Position numbers and translations under genes: made by a program. Source: Streptomyces chartreusis (GTDB lineage: Bacteria; Actinomycetota; Actinomycetes; Streptomycetales; Streptomycetaceae). From it: 64,000 bases of DNA. This document shows, piece after piece, positions 33,211-41,850 of the stretch. The notes under the pieces are model-generated. The model had not been told where the DNA came from and searched no databases. It saw only the letters and a list, made by a program, of their open reading frames with translations. The stretch spans positions 682,001-746,000 of the forward strand of contig NZ_CP023689.1 of the NCBI RefSeq assembly GCF_008704715.1, in the 5' to 3' direction. The first letter of the stretch is position 1; each line of letters opens with the position of its first letter.

Positions 33211-34563
33211 TCAGTCGTTGCCCCGACCGTTGCCGACGATCTCGCCGAGGCCGTTGCCCGTGCCCTCGGCGTTGCCGTTGCCGACCTCTTCACCGGCTCC
33301 GGCTTCCTCACCGGCACCGGCCTCCTGACCGGCTCCGGCCTCTTCACCCGCACCGGCCTGCTCGCCGGCGCCGGCACCGGCGTCGTCACCGGCGCCCGCC
33401 TCGTCGCCCGCACCGGCCTGGTCGCCGGCGCCCGCGCCACCCGCGGCGTCGCCGAGGGTCGCGCCGACCGCCGCCAGGGCGGTGGTCACCGGCTGGAAGA
33501 AGGTCTCGCCGCCGACCGTGCAGTCACCGCTGCCGCCGGACGTCAGGCCGATGGCCAGCCCGTCCTGGGTGAACAGGGAGCCGCCGCTGTCGCCGGGCTC
33601 GGCGCAGACGTCGGTCTGGATGAGCCCGGTGACCGTGCCCTCCGGGTAGTTCACGGTGGCGTCGAGGCCCGTGACAGCACCGTCGTTCAGGCCGGTGGTG
33701 CTGCCCATCCGGAAGACCTGGAGGCCGACCTCGGCGTCCGCGGCCTGGCTGATCGCCAGGGTCTGGTCGCCGAGGTTGACCTCGCTCGGGGCCTGCGTCG
33801 CCGGGTCGTCGTACTTGACGAGGGCGAAGTCGCCGTCACCGGGGAAGGTGGCCTGGTCGACGGTGGCGATCGGCTGGCCGCCCTCGGCGTCCGACCACTG
33901 CTCGGCCGCGACTCCGCAGTGACCGGCGGTCAGGAAGGCGGGGGTGCCGTCGCCCGCGGTGACGTTGAAGCCCGCGGAGCAGCGTGCGCCGCCGGCGAAG
34001 ATGGCGTCGCCGCCGGAGAGGAACGTCTTGAAGGTTCCGGCCGACTTCTTGATGGTCGCCATGCCCGAGCCGAGGCTGTCGACGGTCGTCTCCAGCGTGT
34101 CCCACTTGTCGCCGGTGACCGTGCTGTCGGCGGTGACGAGGATCTTGTTCGTTCTGGGGTCGACCGCCCAGGCCGTGCCGGGGATGGTCGCCTCGGACTT
34201 CAGGGTCTGCGCGCCGGACGCCAGCTCGGACAGGCTGTTCTCGACCTCGCGGACCTTCGCGCCGGCCTTCTTCGCCTGGACGATCACATTGTTGTTGTCG
34301 CCGGGGATGACGTTGACGACGAGCTGCTGGCTCTCGGCGTCGTAGTAGGAACCGGCGAAGGCGTCGCCGAGCAGGCCCGCGAGCTGCGAGGCGAGATCCG
34401 AGGCGTCCGCGGACTTCAGGGTCTTGGGAGCGGCGGCGGCGTCGTCCGACGCGCCGTCCTGCGAGGCGTTGGCGTTGGGCAGCAGGATCGCGGCCGCTCC
34501 GAGCGCCACCACGCTGCCCGCGGCTATCGCGGCCTTGCGCTTCGGGATTCGCTTGTGACTCAA
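33211..34563 (-). CDS. secreted S1-family protease (streptogrisin/alpha-lytic type) with acidic repeat tail
   Basis: 450 residues from TTG 34563, behind AGGAGG; the longer in-frame reading lacks a site. Signal peptide 1-33. Pro-region about 45-182 (alpha-lytic pro-domain type, acting as a folding chaperone). The mature domain begins near S183 (SGGDAIF). Catalytic triad H215 (TAGHC), D245 (GDFALVKY), S326 (GDSGGS); disulfides C195-C216 and C320-C348 are likely. The last 80 residues are a low-complexity acidic tail, with eight copies of AGAG(D/E)x followed by a Gly/Asn-rich end, where relatives often have a chitin-binding domain or nothing. The tail could bind wall polymers or calcium (inference). 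Confidence 0.9.
   Translation of the reverse strand: MSHKRIPKRKAAIAAGSVVALGAAAILLPNANASQDGASDDAAAAPKTLKSADASDLASQLAGLLGDAFAGSYYDAESQQLVVNVIPGDNNNVIVQAKKAGAKVREVENSLSELASGAQTLKSEATIPGTAWAVDPRTNKILVTADSTVTGDKWDTLETTVDSLGSGMATIKKSAGTFKTFLSGGDAIFAGGARCSAGFNVTAGDGTPAFLTAGHCGVAAEQWSDAEGGQPIATVDQATFPGDGDFALVKYDDPATQAPSEVNLGDQTLAISQAADAEVGLQVFRMGSTTGLNDGAVTGLDATVNYPEGTVTGLIQTDVCAEPGDSGGSLFTQDGLAIGLTSGGSGDCTVGGETFFQPVTTALAAVGATLGDAAGGAGAGDQAGAGDEAGAGDDAGAGAGEQAGAGEEAGAGQEAGAGEEAGAGEEVGNGNAEGTGNGLGEIVGNGRGND
33280..33440 (-). repeat. 18-bp-period repeat encoding the AGAGxx tail
   Basis: About eight tandem units of 18 bases (variants of GCCGGTGCGGGCGACGAG on the coding strand) at the 3' end of the S1 protease gene. 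The third positions vary, which suggests selection on the peptide. Confidence 0.7.
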
Positions 34564-34751
34564 ACTTCTCGACCTCCTGGGGGACGGGGTCTGTGCCGCC
34601 GTTTCTGCGGCAGCTGTTCGGGGCGCCTGGTTGGCAGTTGGTACGCACGGGCCGGGTGGGGCGTTCAATTCCGTTTACGCGCACCCGACTCGGCACACCG
34701 AATCGGCCAGGGATCTCGTCCGGCGGGCCGGCGCCGGGAACAATCCCCCAT

Positions 34752-35165
34752 ATGACGATGACCAGCGCCGAAGCCGACAAGATCCTCTCCGCCAACTTCG
34801 CCCCCTGGGTGCTCCAGCTCGGGCTGACCGTCCAGACGGTGGCGGACGACCGCGTGATCCTGCGAATGCCCTGGTCGGACGCCTTGGCCCGGGAGGGCGG
34901 CGCACTGTCGGGACAGGCTCTGATGGCCGCCGCCGACACCGCGACCGTGATCGCCGTAGCGGCGGCGCGCGGGGCGTACGGCCCGATGACGACGGTGCAG
35001 CAGTCGACGTCGTTCCAGCGCGCGGTGATCGGTTCGGATGTCCTGATCGAAGCGGTCGTGACGAAACTGGGCCGCCGTATGGCATTCGCCGATATCGCGA
35101 TGACGGACGAGAGTTCGGGGGAAATCGCGGCCCGCGCAAGCACCGTGTATGCCCTTCTGGGCTGA
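34752..35165 (+). CDS. PaaI-like hotdog thioesterase
   Basis: 137 residues of the 4HBT/PaaI hotdog family, which hydrolyse acyl- or aryl-CoA. Visible features: the glycine-rich GGALSGQALMAAADTATVIAV helix with its polar residues, MTTVQQSTSFQRAV, and the final strand AFADIAMTDESSGEIAARAS. The ATG at 34752 lacks an obvious ribosome site (AATCCCCCAT), so transcription may begin at or near it. It is divergent from the S1 protease. Substrate unknown. Confidence 0.8.
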   Translation: MTMTSAEADKILSANFAPWVLQLGLTVQTVADDRVILRMPWSDALAREGGALSGQALMAAADTATVIAVAAARGAYGPMTTVQQSTSFQRAVIGSDVLIEAVVTKLGRRMAFADIAMTDESSGEIAARASTVYALLG

Positions 35166-35278
35166 CACGATCCGCCACCGATCAGTAACGGTCGGTAGAG
35201 AATCCCGAGCGGAATCTTGGCTTCAGGGAATCTGCACATTCAATGCTCAACCAAGTCACCGTGCGACGAGGTTCTGCA

Positions 35279-35307
35279 CAAGGGGGCTACCGGCGGTCAC
35301 CCCCTTG
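35279..35307. terminator. hairpin downstream of the thioesterase gene
   Basis: CAAGGGGG (35279-35286) pairs with CCCCCTTG (35300-35307) across 13 bases, 113 bases after the thioesterase stop. It may separate that gene from the export cassette. Confidence 0.45.
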
Positions 35308-35640
35308 AGGCGGGAGTGTCGGATTCGCCACGCGTCGGGCAGAGGGACCCCGGGCGGACGCAACAGCTTGGCCGAGCCGATGCTGTGACGCATGTGAAGA
35401 AGTCGCCGACAAGACGTGCCCGGGTCTGCACGGAACGAGGCTCCTGAGGCTCAAGTTCCCTGGTGGGGCCTACGTTTGATTGGAAGGCCGCACCCGCAGC
35501 GTGCTTTGATCCATCGCACCGCGGGGGCCACGAACGGTTCCCGGAAACGGGCGCCGGACGCCCGCGGTTGCGGCCGTCATCTGTCCCCAGAGGGGGCCGC
35601 TCCCCCTTGTGAAATACCCATTAGGAAGGGAAGTTCCATC
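35308..35640 (+). promoter_or_regulatory. leader and promoter region of the precursor-peptide operon
   Basis: About 330 bases without a gene. Two hairpins precede the precursor gene: CGGGCG/CGCCCG (35548-35553 with 35559-35564) and AGGGGG/CCCCCT (35591-35596 with 35602-35607, 5-base loop). The ribosome site GGAAGGGAAG near 35624-35633 is flanked by a TTCC that could pair with its GGAA. No known promoter class was identified. Confidence 0.4.
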
Positions 35641-35856
35641 ATGAACTCCACCCCCCAGGTTGCGACCGTCGAGATCTCCGACGCCGAGCTCGACAACGTC
35701 TCCGGCGGCCTTCAGGTCAACGCCGTGAACGGTGCCCTCGACGCTGTCAACGGCATCGCCCCGGTTTCCGGCCTGGTCGACACGGTCGTCGGCACCGTGG
35801 AGGGTGTCACCGGCCTGAACACCGCCCCGGTCACGGGCCTGGTCGCCGGTCTCTGA
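35641..35856 (+). CDS. double-glycine-leader precursor peptide, cysteine-free hydrophobic core
   Basis: 71 residues. Residues 1-23 form a leader with EISDAELDNVSGG, the typical double-glycine site for C39-peptidase ABC transporters. The 48-residue core is hydrophobic and glycine-rich with internal repeats (NAVNG/DAVNG; APVSGLV/APVTGLV). It has no Cys, His, Lys or Arg and only one Ser and five Thr. Annotation by leader alone would call it a type A2 lanthipeptide, but without cysteine no lanthionine can form and no LanM, YcaO or radical-SAM gene is adjacent. The three genes downstream are its likely export machinery. Possible roles: unmodified bacteriocin, surface-active or self-assembling peptide. 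Ribosome site GGAAGGGAAG. Confidence 0.8.
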   Translation: MNSTPQVATVEISDAELDNVSGGLQVNAVNGALDAVNGIAPVSGLVDTVVGTVEGVTGLNTAPVTGLVAGL

Positions 35857-35881
35857 TCGCACCTTTTCGTAACCGCTGAGT

Positions 35882-35906
35882 CCCGGAGCCGTTCCCCGGC
35901 TCCGGG
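35882..35906 (+). terminator. hairpin between the precursor gene and its exporter genes
   Basis: CCCGGAGCCG (35882-35891) and CGGCTCCGGG (35897-35906) form a perfect 10-bp stem with a TTCCC loop, 26 bases after the precursor stop. There is no T-run. It could protect the precursor mRNA or partly terminate transcription. Confidence 0.65.
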
Positions 35907-36002
35907 GCTCTTCGGGTGCCGTGGGACGACCAGGCACCGCTCCGCAACACGACCGGTCCACGCGCGCCGGTCTCCACTCATCCTCAGGTGAGGGAAAGTT
36001 CC

Positions 36003-36809
36003 GTGCAGTTCCGCCAACAGGCCCTCGCCAAGCTCCAGTCACCGGAGGAGCTCGACCTCCCGGTGCGCTTCGCCCGCCCGCAGGGCTGGCTGGTGCTCTC
36101 CGTGACGGTGGTCGTCATGGCCGCCGCGTCCGTGTGGGCGGTGACCGGCTCGGTCTCCTCCACGGTCGGCGCGCCCGCCATCCTCACCCACGGCCAGGGC
36201 AGCTACATCCTCCAGAGCCCGGTTGCCGGCCAGGTCACCGCGGTCCTCGCCAAGCAGGGCCGGCAGCTGAAGGCAGGCGCCCCCGTACTGAAGGTCCGTA
36301 CCGCCGAGGGCGAGACGGTCGTGCGCACGGTCGCCGCGGGCCGGGTCACCGGACTCGCCGCGACCATCGGGCAGATCATCTCCACCGGCGCGAACGTGGC
36401 CGCCATCGAGAAGGTCGCCCGCACCGGGGACCCGCTGTACGCGACGGTGTACGTCCCCGCCGAGAACGCGGCGTCCATCCCCGACAAGGCGGCCGTGGAC
36501 CTCACCGTCTCCTCCGTGCCCACGCAGGAGTACGGCGTGCTGCGCGGCCATGTGAAGTCGGTGGACCGCTCCGCGCAGTCGGCGCAGCAGATCGCCGCGT
36601 TCCTCGGGGACAGCCAGCTGGGCGAGCAGTTCACCAAGGACGGCAGGCCGGTCGCCGTGCTCGTGAAGCTGGACCGCAGGTCGAGCACCGAGAGCGGCTA
36701 CAAGTGGTCGTCCGCGGACGGACCGCCCTTCTCCCTCACCTCCATGACCATGGCCGACGCCTCGATCCGGCTGGCCGACGAGCGTCCCGTCGATTGGCTA
36801 CTGCCGTGA
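36003..36809 (+). CDS. HlyD-like membrane fusion protein of an NHLM-type export system
   Basis: 268 residues from GTG 36003, after AGGGAAAG. A cytosolic N-terminus is followed by one transmembrane helix at about 29-47 and a biotinyl/lipoyl-like hairpin domain (ILQSPVAGQVTAVLAKQGRQLKAG, then VVRTVAAGRVTGLAATIGQIISTG). A beta-barrel-like C-terminal part comes after that. This matches the short HlyD-type proteins that accompany NHLM bacteriocin transporters. It would bridge the transporter and the cell exterior in a Gram-positive envelope. Its stop overlaps the start of the C39-ABC transporter gene (GTGA), so they are coupled. Confidence 0.82.
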   Translation: MQFRQQALAKLQSPEELDLPVRFARPQGWLVLSVTVVVMAAASVWAVTGSVSSTVGAPAILTHGQGSYILQSPVAGQVTAVLAKQGRQLKAGAPVLKVRTAEGETVVRTVAAGRVTGLAATIGQIISTGANVAAIEKVARTGDPLYATVYVPAENAASIPDKAAVDLTVSSVPTQEYGVLRGHVKSVDRSAQSAQQIAAFLGDSQLGEQFTKDGRPVAVLVKLDRRSSTESGYKWSSADGPPFSLTSMTMADASIRLADERPVDWLLP

Positions 36810-39028
36810 GCCCCGCACAGGAGACGCGGAGCAGGCGCCGCGCCGCCCCGCCGAAGCGCCCCGTGCCCAAGGGCCGGGCGAAGACCGTCCGCACCCCCAC
36901 CGTGCTCCAGATGGAGGCCGTGGAATGCGGCGCCGCCTCCCTGGCGATGGTGCTCGGTCACTACGGCCGCCATGTCCCGCTGGAGGAACTGCGCATCGCG
37001 TGCGGTGTCTCGCGCGACGGCTCGCGCGCCAGCAATCTGCTGAAGGCGGCCCGCAGTTACGGTCTGACGGCCAAGGGCATGCAGATGGACACGGCCGCCC
37101 TCGCCGAGGTGAAGACCCCGGCCGTCCTGTTCTGGGAGTTCAACCACTACGTCGTCTACGACGGCATGGGCCGCCGTTTCGGACGCCGGGGCGTCTACAT
37201 CAACGACCCCGCCAAGGGCCGCCGTTTCGTGCCCATGGAGGACTTCGACGGCAGCTTCACCGGCGTCGTCCTGGTGATGGAGCCCGGCGAGGACTTCGCC
37301 AAGGGGGGCCGCAAGCCGGGTGTGCTCGGTGCGATGCCGGCCCGGCTGCGCGGCACCGCCGGCACGATGCCCGCCGCCGTTCTCGCGAGCCTGCTCCTGG
37401 TGGTGGTCGGCGCGGCGGTGCCCGCGCTGAGCCGCACCTACATCGACATGTTCCTCATCGGCGGCCAGACCTCGCTGCTGGGCGTGCTGTTCGCGTCGAT
37501 GGGGACCTGCGTCGCGCTCTCGGTGGTGCTGACCTGGCTGCAACAGGCGAATCTGCTGCGCGGCCGCATCATCTCCTCCACCCTGTCCAGCGCCAGGTTC
37601 CTGCGCCATCTGCTGCGGCTGCCGGTGACGTTCTTCTCCCAGCGCAGCCCGGCCGACCTGGTCCAACGCCTCCAGTCGAACGACGCCGTCGCGGAGACCC
37701 TGGCCCGCGACCTGGCGGCGGCGGGCGTGGACGCGGTGGTCGTCATCCTCTACGCGCTCCTCCTCTACACCTACGACCCGCAGCTCACGTTCGTCGGCAT
37801 AGGGGTGGCGCTCCTGAACGTGGTCGCCATGCGTGTCGTCATCCGGCTGCGCGCCACCCGCACCGCGAAGCTCCGCGCGGACAACGCCCGGCTGACGAAC
37901 ACCGCCTACACCGGCCTTCAGCTGATCGAGACGATGAAGGCGACCGGCGGTGAGGACGGCTACTTCCGCAAGTGGGCCGGACAGCACGCCACCACGCTGG
38001 AGGAACAGCAGCGGCTCGGCGTGCCCAGCGCCTGGCTCGGCGTCGTCGCCCCGACGCTCGCCACCCTGAACAGCGCGCTCATCCTCTGGATAGGCGGCAT
38101 GCGCGCGATCGAGGGCGGCATATCCGTCGGTCTGCTGGTCGCCTTCCAGGCCCTGGTCACCCGCTTCACCGCCCCGATCACCCGGCTCAACGGCGTCGCG
38201 GGCCGCATCCAGGACTTCGCCGCCGACGTGGCGCGCCTGAAGGACGTCGAGAACTTCGAGGCGGATCCCCTCTACGGCCGTCCCGGCACCGGCGACTCCA
38301 CCCGCCGGCTGCACGGCCACGTCGAACTCCAGAACATCTCCTTCGGCTACAGCCCCCTCGACAAGCCCCTGCTCACGGGCTTCGACCTGACGGTCGGCCC
38401 GGGCCAGCAGGTGGCACTGGTCGGCGGCTCGGGCAGCGGCAAGTCGACGGTGTCCCGGCTGATCTCGGGCCTGTACGCCCCCTGGGAGGGCGTCATCCGC
38501 ATCGACGACCAGCGCATCGACGACATCCCGCGCGGCGCGCTCGCCGCCTCCGTCTCCTTCGTGGACCAGGAGGTGTTCCTCTTCGAGGGCACGGTCCGCG
38601 ACAACGTGGCGCTGTGGGACCCCTCGATCCCCGACGACGCGGTGGTGGACGCGCTGCGCGACGCGGCGCTGTACGACGTGGTGACGCGCCGCCCCGGCGG
38701 CATCCACAGCAGGGTCGAGCAGGACGGCCGCAACTTCTCCGGCGGGCAGCGCCAGCGCCTGGAGATCGCTCGGGCGCTGGTGCGCCGGCCCAGCATCCTG
38801 GTCCTCGACGAGGTGACGAGCGCACTGGACGCGGAGACCGAACTGGTCGTGATGGACAACCTGCGCAAGCGCGGCTGTGCCTGTGTGGTGATCGCGCACC
38901 GGCTCAGCACCGTGCGCGACAGCGACGAGATCGTCGTACTCGAGCACGGCACGATCGTCGAACGCGGGCGGCACGAGGAGCTGGTGGCGCGCGGTGGCGC
39001 GTACGCGGCTCTGGTCAGGGAGCGGTGA
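36806..39028 (+). CDS. C39-peptidase ABC transporter (NHLM-type, peptidase-permease-ATPase)
   Basis: 740 residues. The N-terminal C39 cysteine peptidase (about 30-165) has catalytic C41 (VECGAAS), H114 (FNHYVVYD) and D134 (INDPAKG), complete for double-glycine leader cleavage. The membrane domain covers about 185-480, with helices such as VLASLLLVVVGAAVPAL. The ATPase has Walker A GGSGSGKST (about 540), signature FSGGQRQRLEIARAL and Walker B ILVLDEVTSALD. It would cleave the 35641 peptide after its Gly-Gly and export it. GTG 36806 overlaps the previous stop; the next gene starts one base after its stop. Confidence 0.93.
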   Translation: MSPAQETRSRRRAAPPKRPVPKGRAKTVRTPTVLQMEAVECGAASLAMVLGHYGRHVPLEELRIACGVSRDGSRASNLLKAARSYGLTAKGMQMDTAALAEVKTPAVLFWEFNHYVVYDGMGRRFGRRGVYINDPAKGRRFVPMEDFDGSFTGVVLVMEPGEDFAKGGRKPGVLGAMPARLRGTAGTMPAAVLASLLLVVVGAAVPALSRTYIDMFLIGGQTSLLGVLFASMGTCVALSVVLTWLQQANLLRGRIISSTLSSARFLRHLLRLPVTFFSQRSPADLVQRLQSNDAVAETLARDLAAAGVDAVVVILYALLLYTYDPQLTFVGIGVALLNVVAMRVVIRLRATRTAKLRADNARLTNTAYTGLQLIETMKATGGEDGYFRKWAGQHATTLEEQQRLGVPSAWLGVVAPTLATLNSALILWIGGMRAIEGGISVGLLVAFQALVTRFTAPITRLNGVAGRIQDFAADVARLKDVENFEADPLYGRPGTGDSTRRLHGHVELQNISFGYSPLDKPLLTGFDLTVGPGQQVALVGGSGSGKSTVSRLISGLYAPWEGVIRIDDQRIDDIPRGALAASVSFVDQEVFLFEGTVRDNVALWDPSIPDDAVVDALRDAALYDVVTRRPGGIHSRVEQDGRNFSGGQRQRLEIARALVRRPSILVLDEVTSALDAETELVVMDNLRKRGCACVVIAHRLSTVRDSDEIVVLEHGTIVERGRHEELVARGGAYAALVRER

Positions 39029-39029
39029 G

Positions 39030-41846
39030 ATGACCTCCGTCCACGAGGGTGACCTCGTCCTCGACGCGCTCGGTCAGATGGGCACGCGCATCGACTGCGC
39101 CGGTTTCAACCGGATCGACCTCGAAGGCCCGCAGGTGCTGTGGCTGGTCGCGTCCGGTGCGGTGGACCTGTTCGCGGTGGACGCCGGGCAGCAGGGCCAC
39201 TGGCATCATCTGGGCCGCCTGGAGGCGGGCTCGCTGCTGCTCGGCCCGGTGCCGGGACCGCAGCACACCCTGGTCGCCCGCCCGCTCAGGGACTGCGTCG
39301 TGCACCGCATCGGGCTGCGCGAGCTGTACCAGCCCGCGAACACCCAGACCTGGTCCTACGACGAGTACGGCAACCCGCAGTACGTCCCGCCGCAGACCAG
39401 CCCCCTGGAGTACGCCCTCGCGCTGGGCGTCGGCCGCAGCCTGACCATCCTCTTCCAGGCGCCGATGGCCACCGAGCGGGCGGCCGAGGTCACCGACGAC
39501 GACGTCTTCTGGATGCAGGTGCCGCCCGGCAGCGTGCAGTACGGCTCGCTGTACGGCGCGGAGGCGGCGGCCGATCTGCTGATGGATCCGGCGGTCTGGC
39601 AGTCCATGGTCGACCAGCAGTACCGCCTGCTGACCACGCTCGACCGCTGGATCGAGCAGCTGGAACGCACCCATGAGAACCGCACCGCCGAGGGCATCAA
39701 GGCCGGCGAGGCGGTGCGCGCGCAGGCTGACCGTACGCTGCTGGCGTCCATCGGCAAGCGCGGCGACAAGCGGACGACGGCGGCCGACGCGGACGCCAGC
39801 TACGCCGCCTGCAAGCTGGTCGCCGAGGCAGCCGGGATCACCCTGTCCGAGCCCGCGCAGAGCGGCACCGAGAGCGACCGGCTCGACCCGGTGGAGCGCG
39901 TGGCCATCGCCTCGCGGGTGCGCACCAGGGCCGTACGCCTGGACGGTCGGTGGTGGCGGGACAACGTCGGACCGCTCGTCGGCCACCGGGCGCTGTCCGG
40001 TGCGCCGGTCGCGCTGCTGTGGCGGCGCGGCGGCTATGTCGCCGTGCATCCGGCGACGGGCCGGGAGACGCCGATCGAGAAGGCGAACGCGGAGGAGTTC
40101 GAGCCGCGCGCGGTGATGTTCTACCGGCCGCTGCCGGACCGCGTGTTGAGCCCGCTGCGGCTGCTGCGGTTCAGCATGCAGGGCACCGGCGGCGACCTCA
40201 CCAATCTGATCGCCGGCGGTCTGGTGACCGTCGGGATCGGTGCGCTGGTGCCGATCGCGACCGGCAAGGTGCTCGGTGAGTTCGTGCCGAAGGCGCAGAC
40301 CGGGCTGATCGTGCAGTTCTGTCTGGCCGTGATGATCAGCAGTGTGGTGGCGGCGGCGTTCATGCTGCTCCAGAACCTGACGATCCTGCGGCTGGAGGGC
40401 CGGATCGAGGCGACGCTGCAACCGGCCCTGTGGGACCGGCTGCTGCGGCTGCCCACGAAGTTCTTCACCCAGCGCTCGACCGGTGAGCTGGCCAGCCAGG
40501 CCATGGGCATCAGCGCGATCCGCCGGCTGATGGCCGGAGTCGGGCCGGTCGTGGCCTCGTCGGTGACGGTGGGCGCGATGAACCTGACGCTGCTGTTCTG
40601 GTACAGCGTGCCGATGGCGCTGGCGGCGATCGGCATGCTCGTCGTCATCGCCGCGGTGTTCCTTGGGCTGGGGCTGTGGCAGGTGCGCTGGCAGCGGCGG
40701 CTGGTGGTGCTCAACAACAAGCTCAACAATCAGGCGTTCCAGACCCTGCGCGGACTGCCGAAGCTGCGGGTCGCGGCGGCCGAGAACTACGCGTACGCGG
40801 CGTGGGCGTCGCAGTTCGCGCACAGCCGTGAGCTCCAGCAGAGGGTGGGGCGGATCAAGAACCTCACCACGGTGATGGGCGCGGTGTATCTGCCGCTGTG
40901 CACCCTGCTGATGTTCATGCTGCTGGCCGGGCCGGCCCGCGGGACGATGTCGGCGGCGGCGTTCCTCACCTTCAACACCTCGGTGACGATGCTGCTGACC
41001 TCCGTCACCCAGCTGACGGGCGCGTTCGTCTCGGCGGTGGCCGCGCTGCCGCTGTTCGAGGAGATCAAGCCGGTCCTCGAGGCCACGCCCGAGGTGCGTA
41101 CGGCGAGCACCCGGCCGGGCCCGCTGACAGGCTCGATCGAGGCGCGCCGCCTGTCCTTCCGGTACTCCGACGACGGTCCCCTCGTCCTGGACGACGTCTC
41201 CTTCGACATCCGGCCGGGTGAGTTCGTGGCGATCGTCGGGCCCAGCGGCTGCGGCAAGTCGACGCTGCTGAGGCTCCTGATCGGCTTCGACAAGCCGGTT
41301 TCGGGCAGTGTGCTGTACGACGGGCAGGACCTGGCGGCGCTCGACCAGTCGGCCGTGCGCCGCCAGTGCGGGGTCGTGCTCCAGCACGCGCAGCCGTTCA
41401 CCGGGTCGATCCTGGACGTCATCTGCGGCACCGAGCCGTACACGCCGGAGGAGGCGATGGCGGCGGCCGAGATGGCGGGCCTCGCCGAGGACATCAAGCG
41501 GATGCCGATGGGGCTGCACACCATCGTGTCGGGCAGCGGCGCGATCTCCGGTGGGCAGCGCCAGCGTCTGATGATCGCCCAGGCGCTGATCCGCCGGCCG
41601 CGCATCCTCTTCTTCGACGAGGCGACCAGCGCCCTCGACAACGAGACGCAGCGCACGGTCATCGAGTCCACGCGGGCGCTGAACGCCACCCGCATCGTCA
41701 TCGCGCACCGCCTGTCGACGGTGCTGGACGCCGACCGCGTCATCGTGATGGAGGACGGGAAGGTGGCCCAGCAGGGGCCGCCCGCTCAGCTCCTCTCGGA
41801 CACGGGCGGGCGGCTGCACGAGCTGGTGCGGCGTCAGATGGCCTGA
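39030..41846 (+). CDS. NHLM-type ABC transporter with N-terminal regulatory-like domain
   Basis: 938 residues. The first ~380 residues are soluble; an opening beta-rich segment (about 15-110) resembles a cyclic-nucleotide-binding-like or cupin-like fold and is followed by a helical region. The membrane domain covers about 400-660. The ATPase has Walker A GPSGCGKST (about 737), signature ISGGQRQRLMIAQAL and Walker B ILFFDEATSALD. It has no C39 peptidase. Pairing a C39-bearing and a non-peptidase ABC protein is characteristic of NHLM export systems. It probably forms a heterodimer with the previous protein. One base separates the genes. It ends five bases from the stop of the convergent SRPBCC gene. 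Confidence 0.9.
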   Translation: MTSVHEGDLVLDALGQMGTRIDCAGFNRIDLEGPQVLWLVASGAVDLFAVDAGQQGHWHHLGRLEAGSLLLGPVPGPQHTLVARPLRDCVVHRIGLRELYQPANTQTWSYDEYGNPQYVPPQTSPLEYALALGVGRSLTILFQAPMATERAAEVTDDDVFWMQVPPGSVQYGSLYGAEAAADLLMDPAVWQSMVDQQYRLLTTLDRWIEQLERTHENRTAEGIKAGEAVRAQADRTLLASIGKRGDKRTTAADADASYAACKLVAEAAGITLSEPAQSGTESDRLDPVERVAIASRVRTRAVRLDGRWWRDNVGPLVGHRALSGAPVALLWRRGGYVAVHPATGRETPIEKANAEEFEPRAVMFYRPLPDRVLSPLRLLRFSMQGTGGDLTNLIAGGLVTVGIGALVPIATGKVLGEFVPKAQTGLIVQFCLAVMISSVVAAAFMLLQNLTILRLEGRIEATLQPALWDRLLRLPTKFFTQRSTGELASQAMGISAIRRLMAGVGPVVASSVTVGAMNLTLLFWYSVPMALAAIGMLVVIAAVFLGLGLWQVRWQRRLVVLNNKLNNQAFQTLRGLPKLRVAAAENYAYAAWASQFAHSRELQQRVGRIKNLTTVMGAVYLPLCTLLMFMLLAGPARGTMSAAAFLTFNTSVTMLLTSVTQLTGAFVSAVAALPLFEEIKPVLEATPEVRTASTRPGPLTGSIEARRLSFRYSDDGPLVLDDVSFDIRPGEFVAIVGPSGCGKSTLLRLLIGFDKPVSGSVLYDGQDLAALDQSAVRRQCGVVLQHAQPFTGSILDVICGTEPYTPEEAMAAAEMAGLAEDIKRMPMGLHTIVSGSGAISGGQRQRLMIAQALIRRPRILFFDEATSALDNETQRTVIESTRALNATRIVIAHRLSTVLDADRVIVMEDGKVAQQGPPAQLLSDTGGRLHELVRRQMA

Positions 41847-41850
41847 GCCC

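Noticed and set aside
33280..33440. CRISPR-like array
   Set aside because: The regular 18-base units are in-frame codons for the AGAGxx tail of the S1 protease; there are no spacers and no cas genes.
35641..35856. Calling the small precursor a lanthipeptide
   Set aside because: The leader looks similar, but the core has no cysteine and there is no lanthionine synthetase in its operon; RamC of the other locus recognises a different leader.
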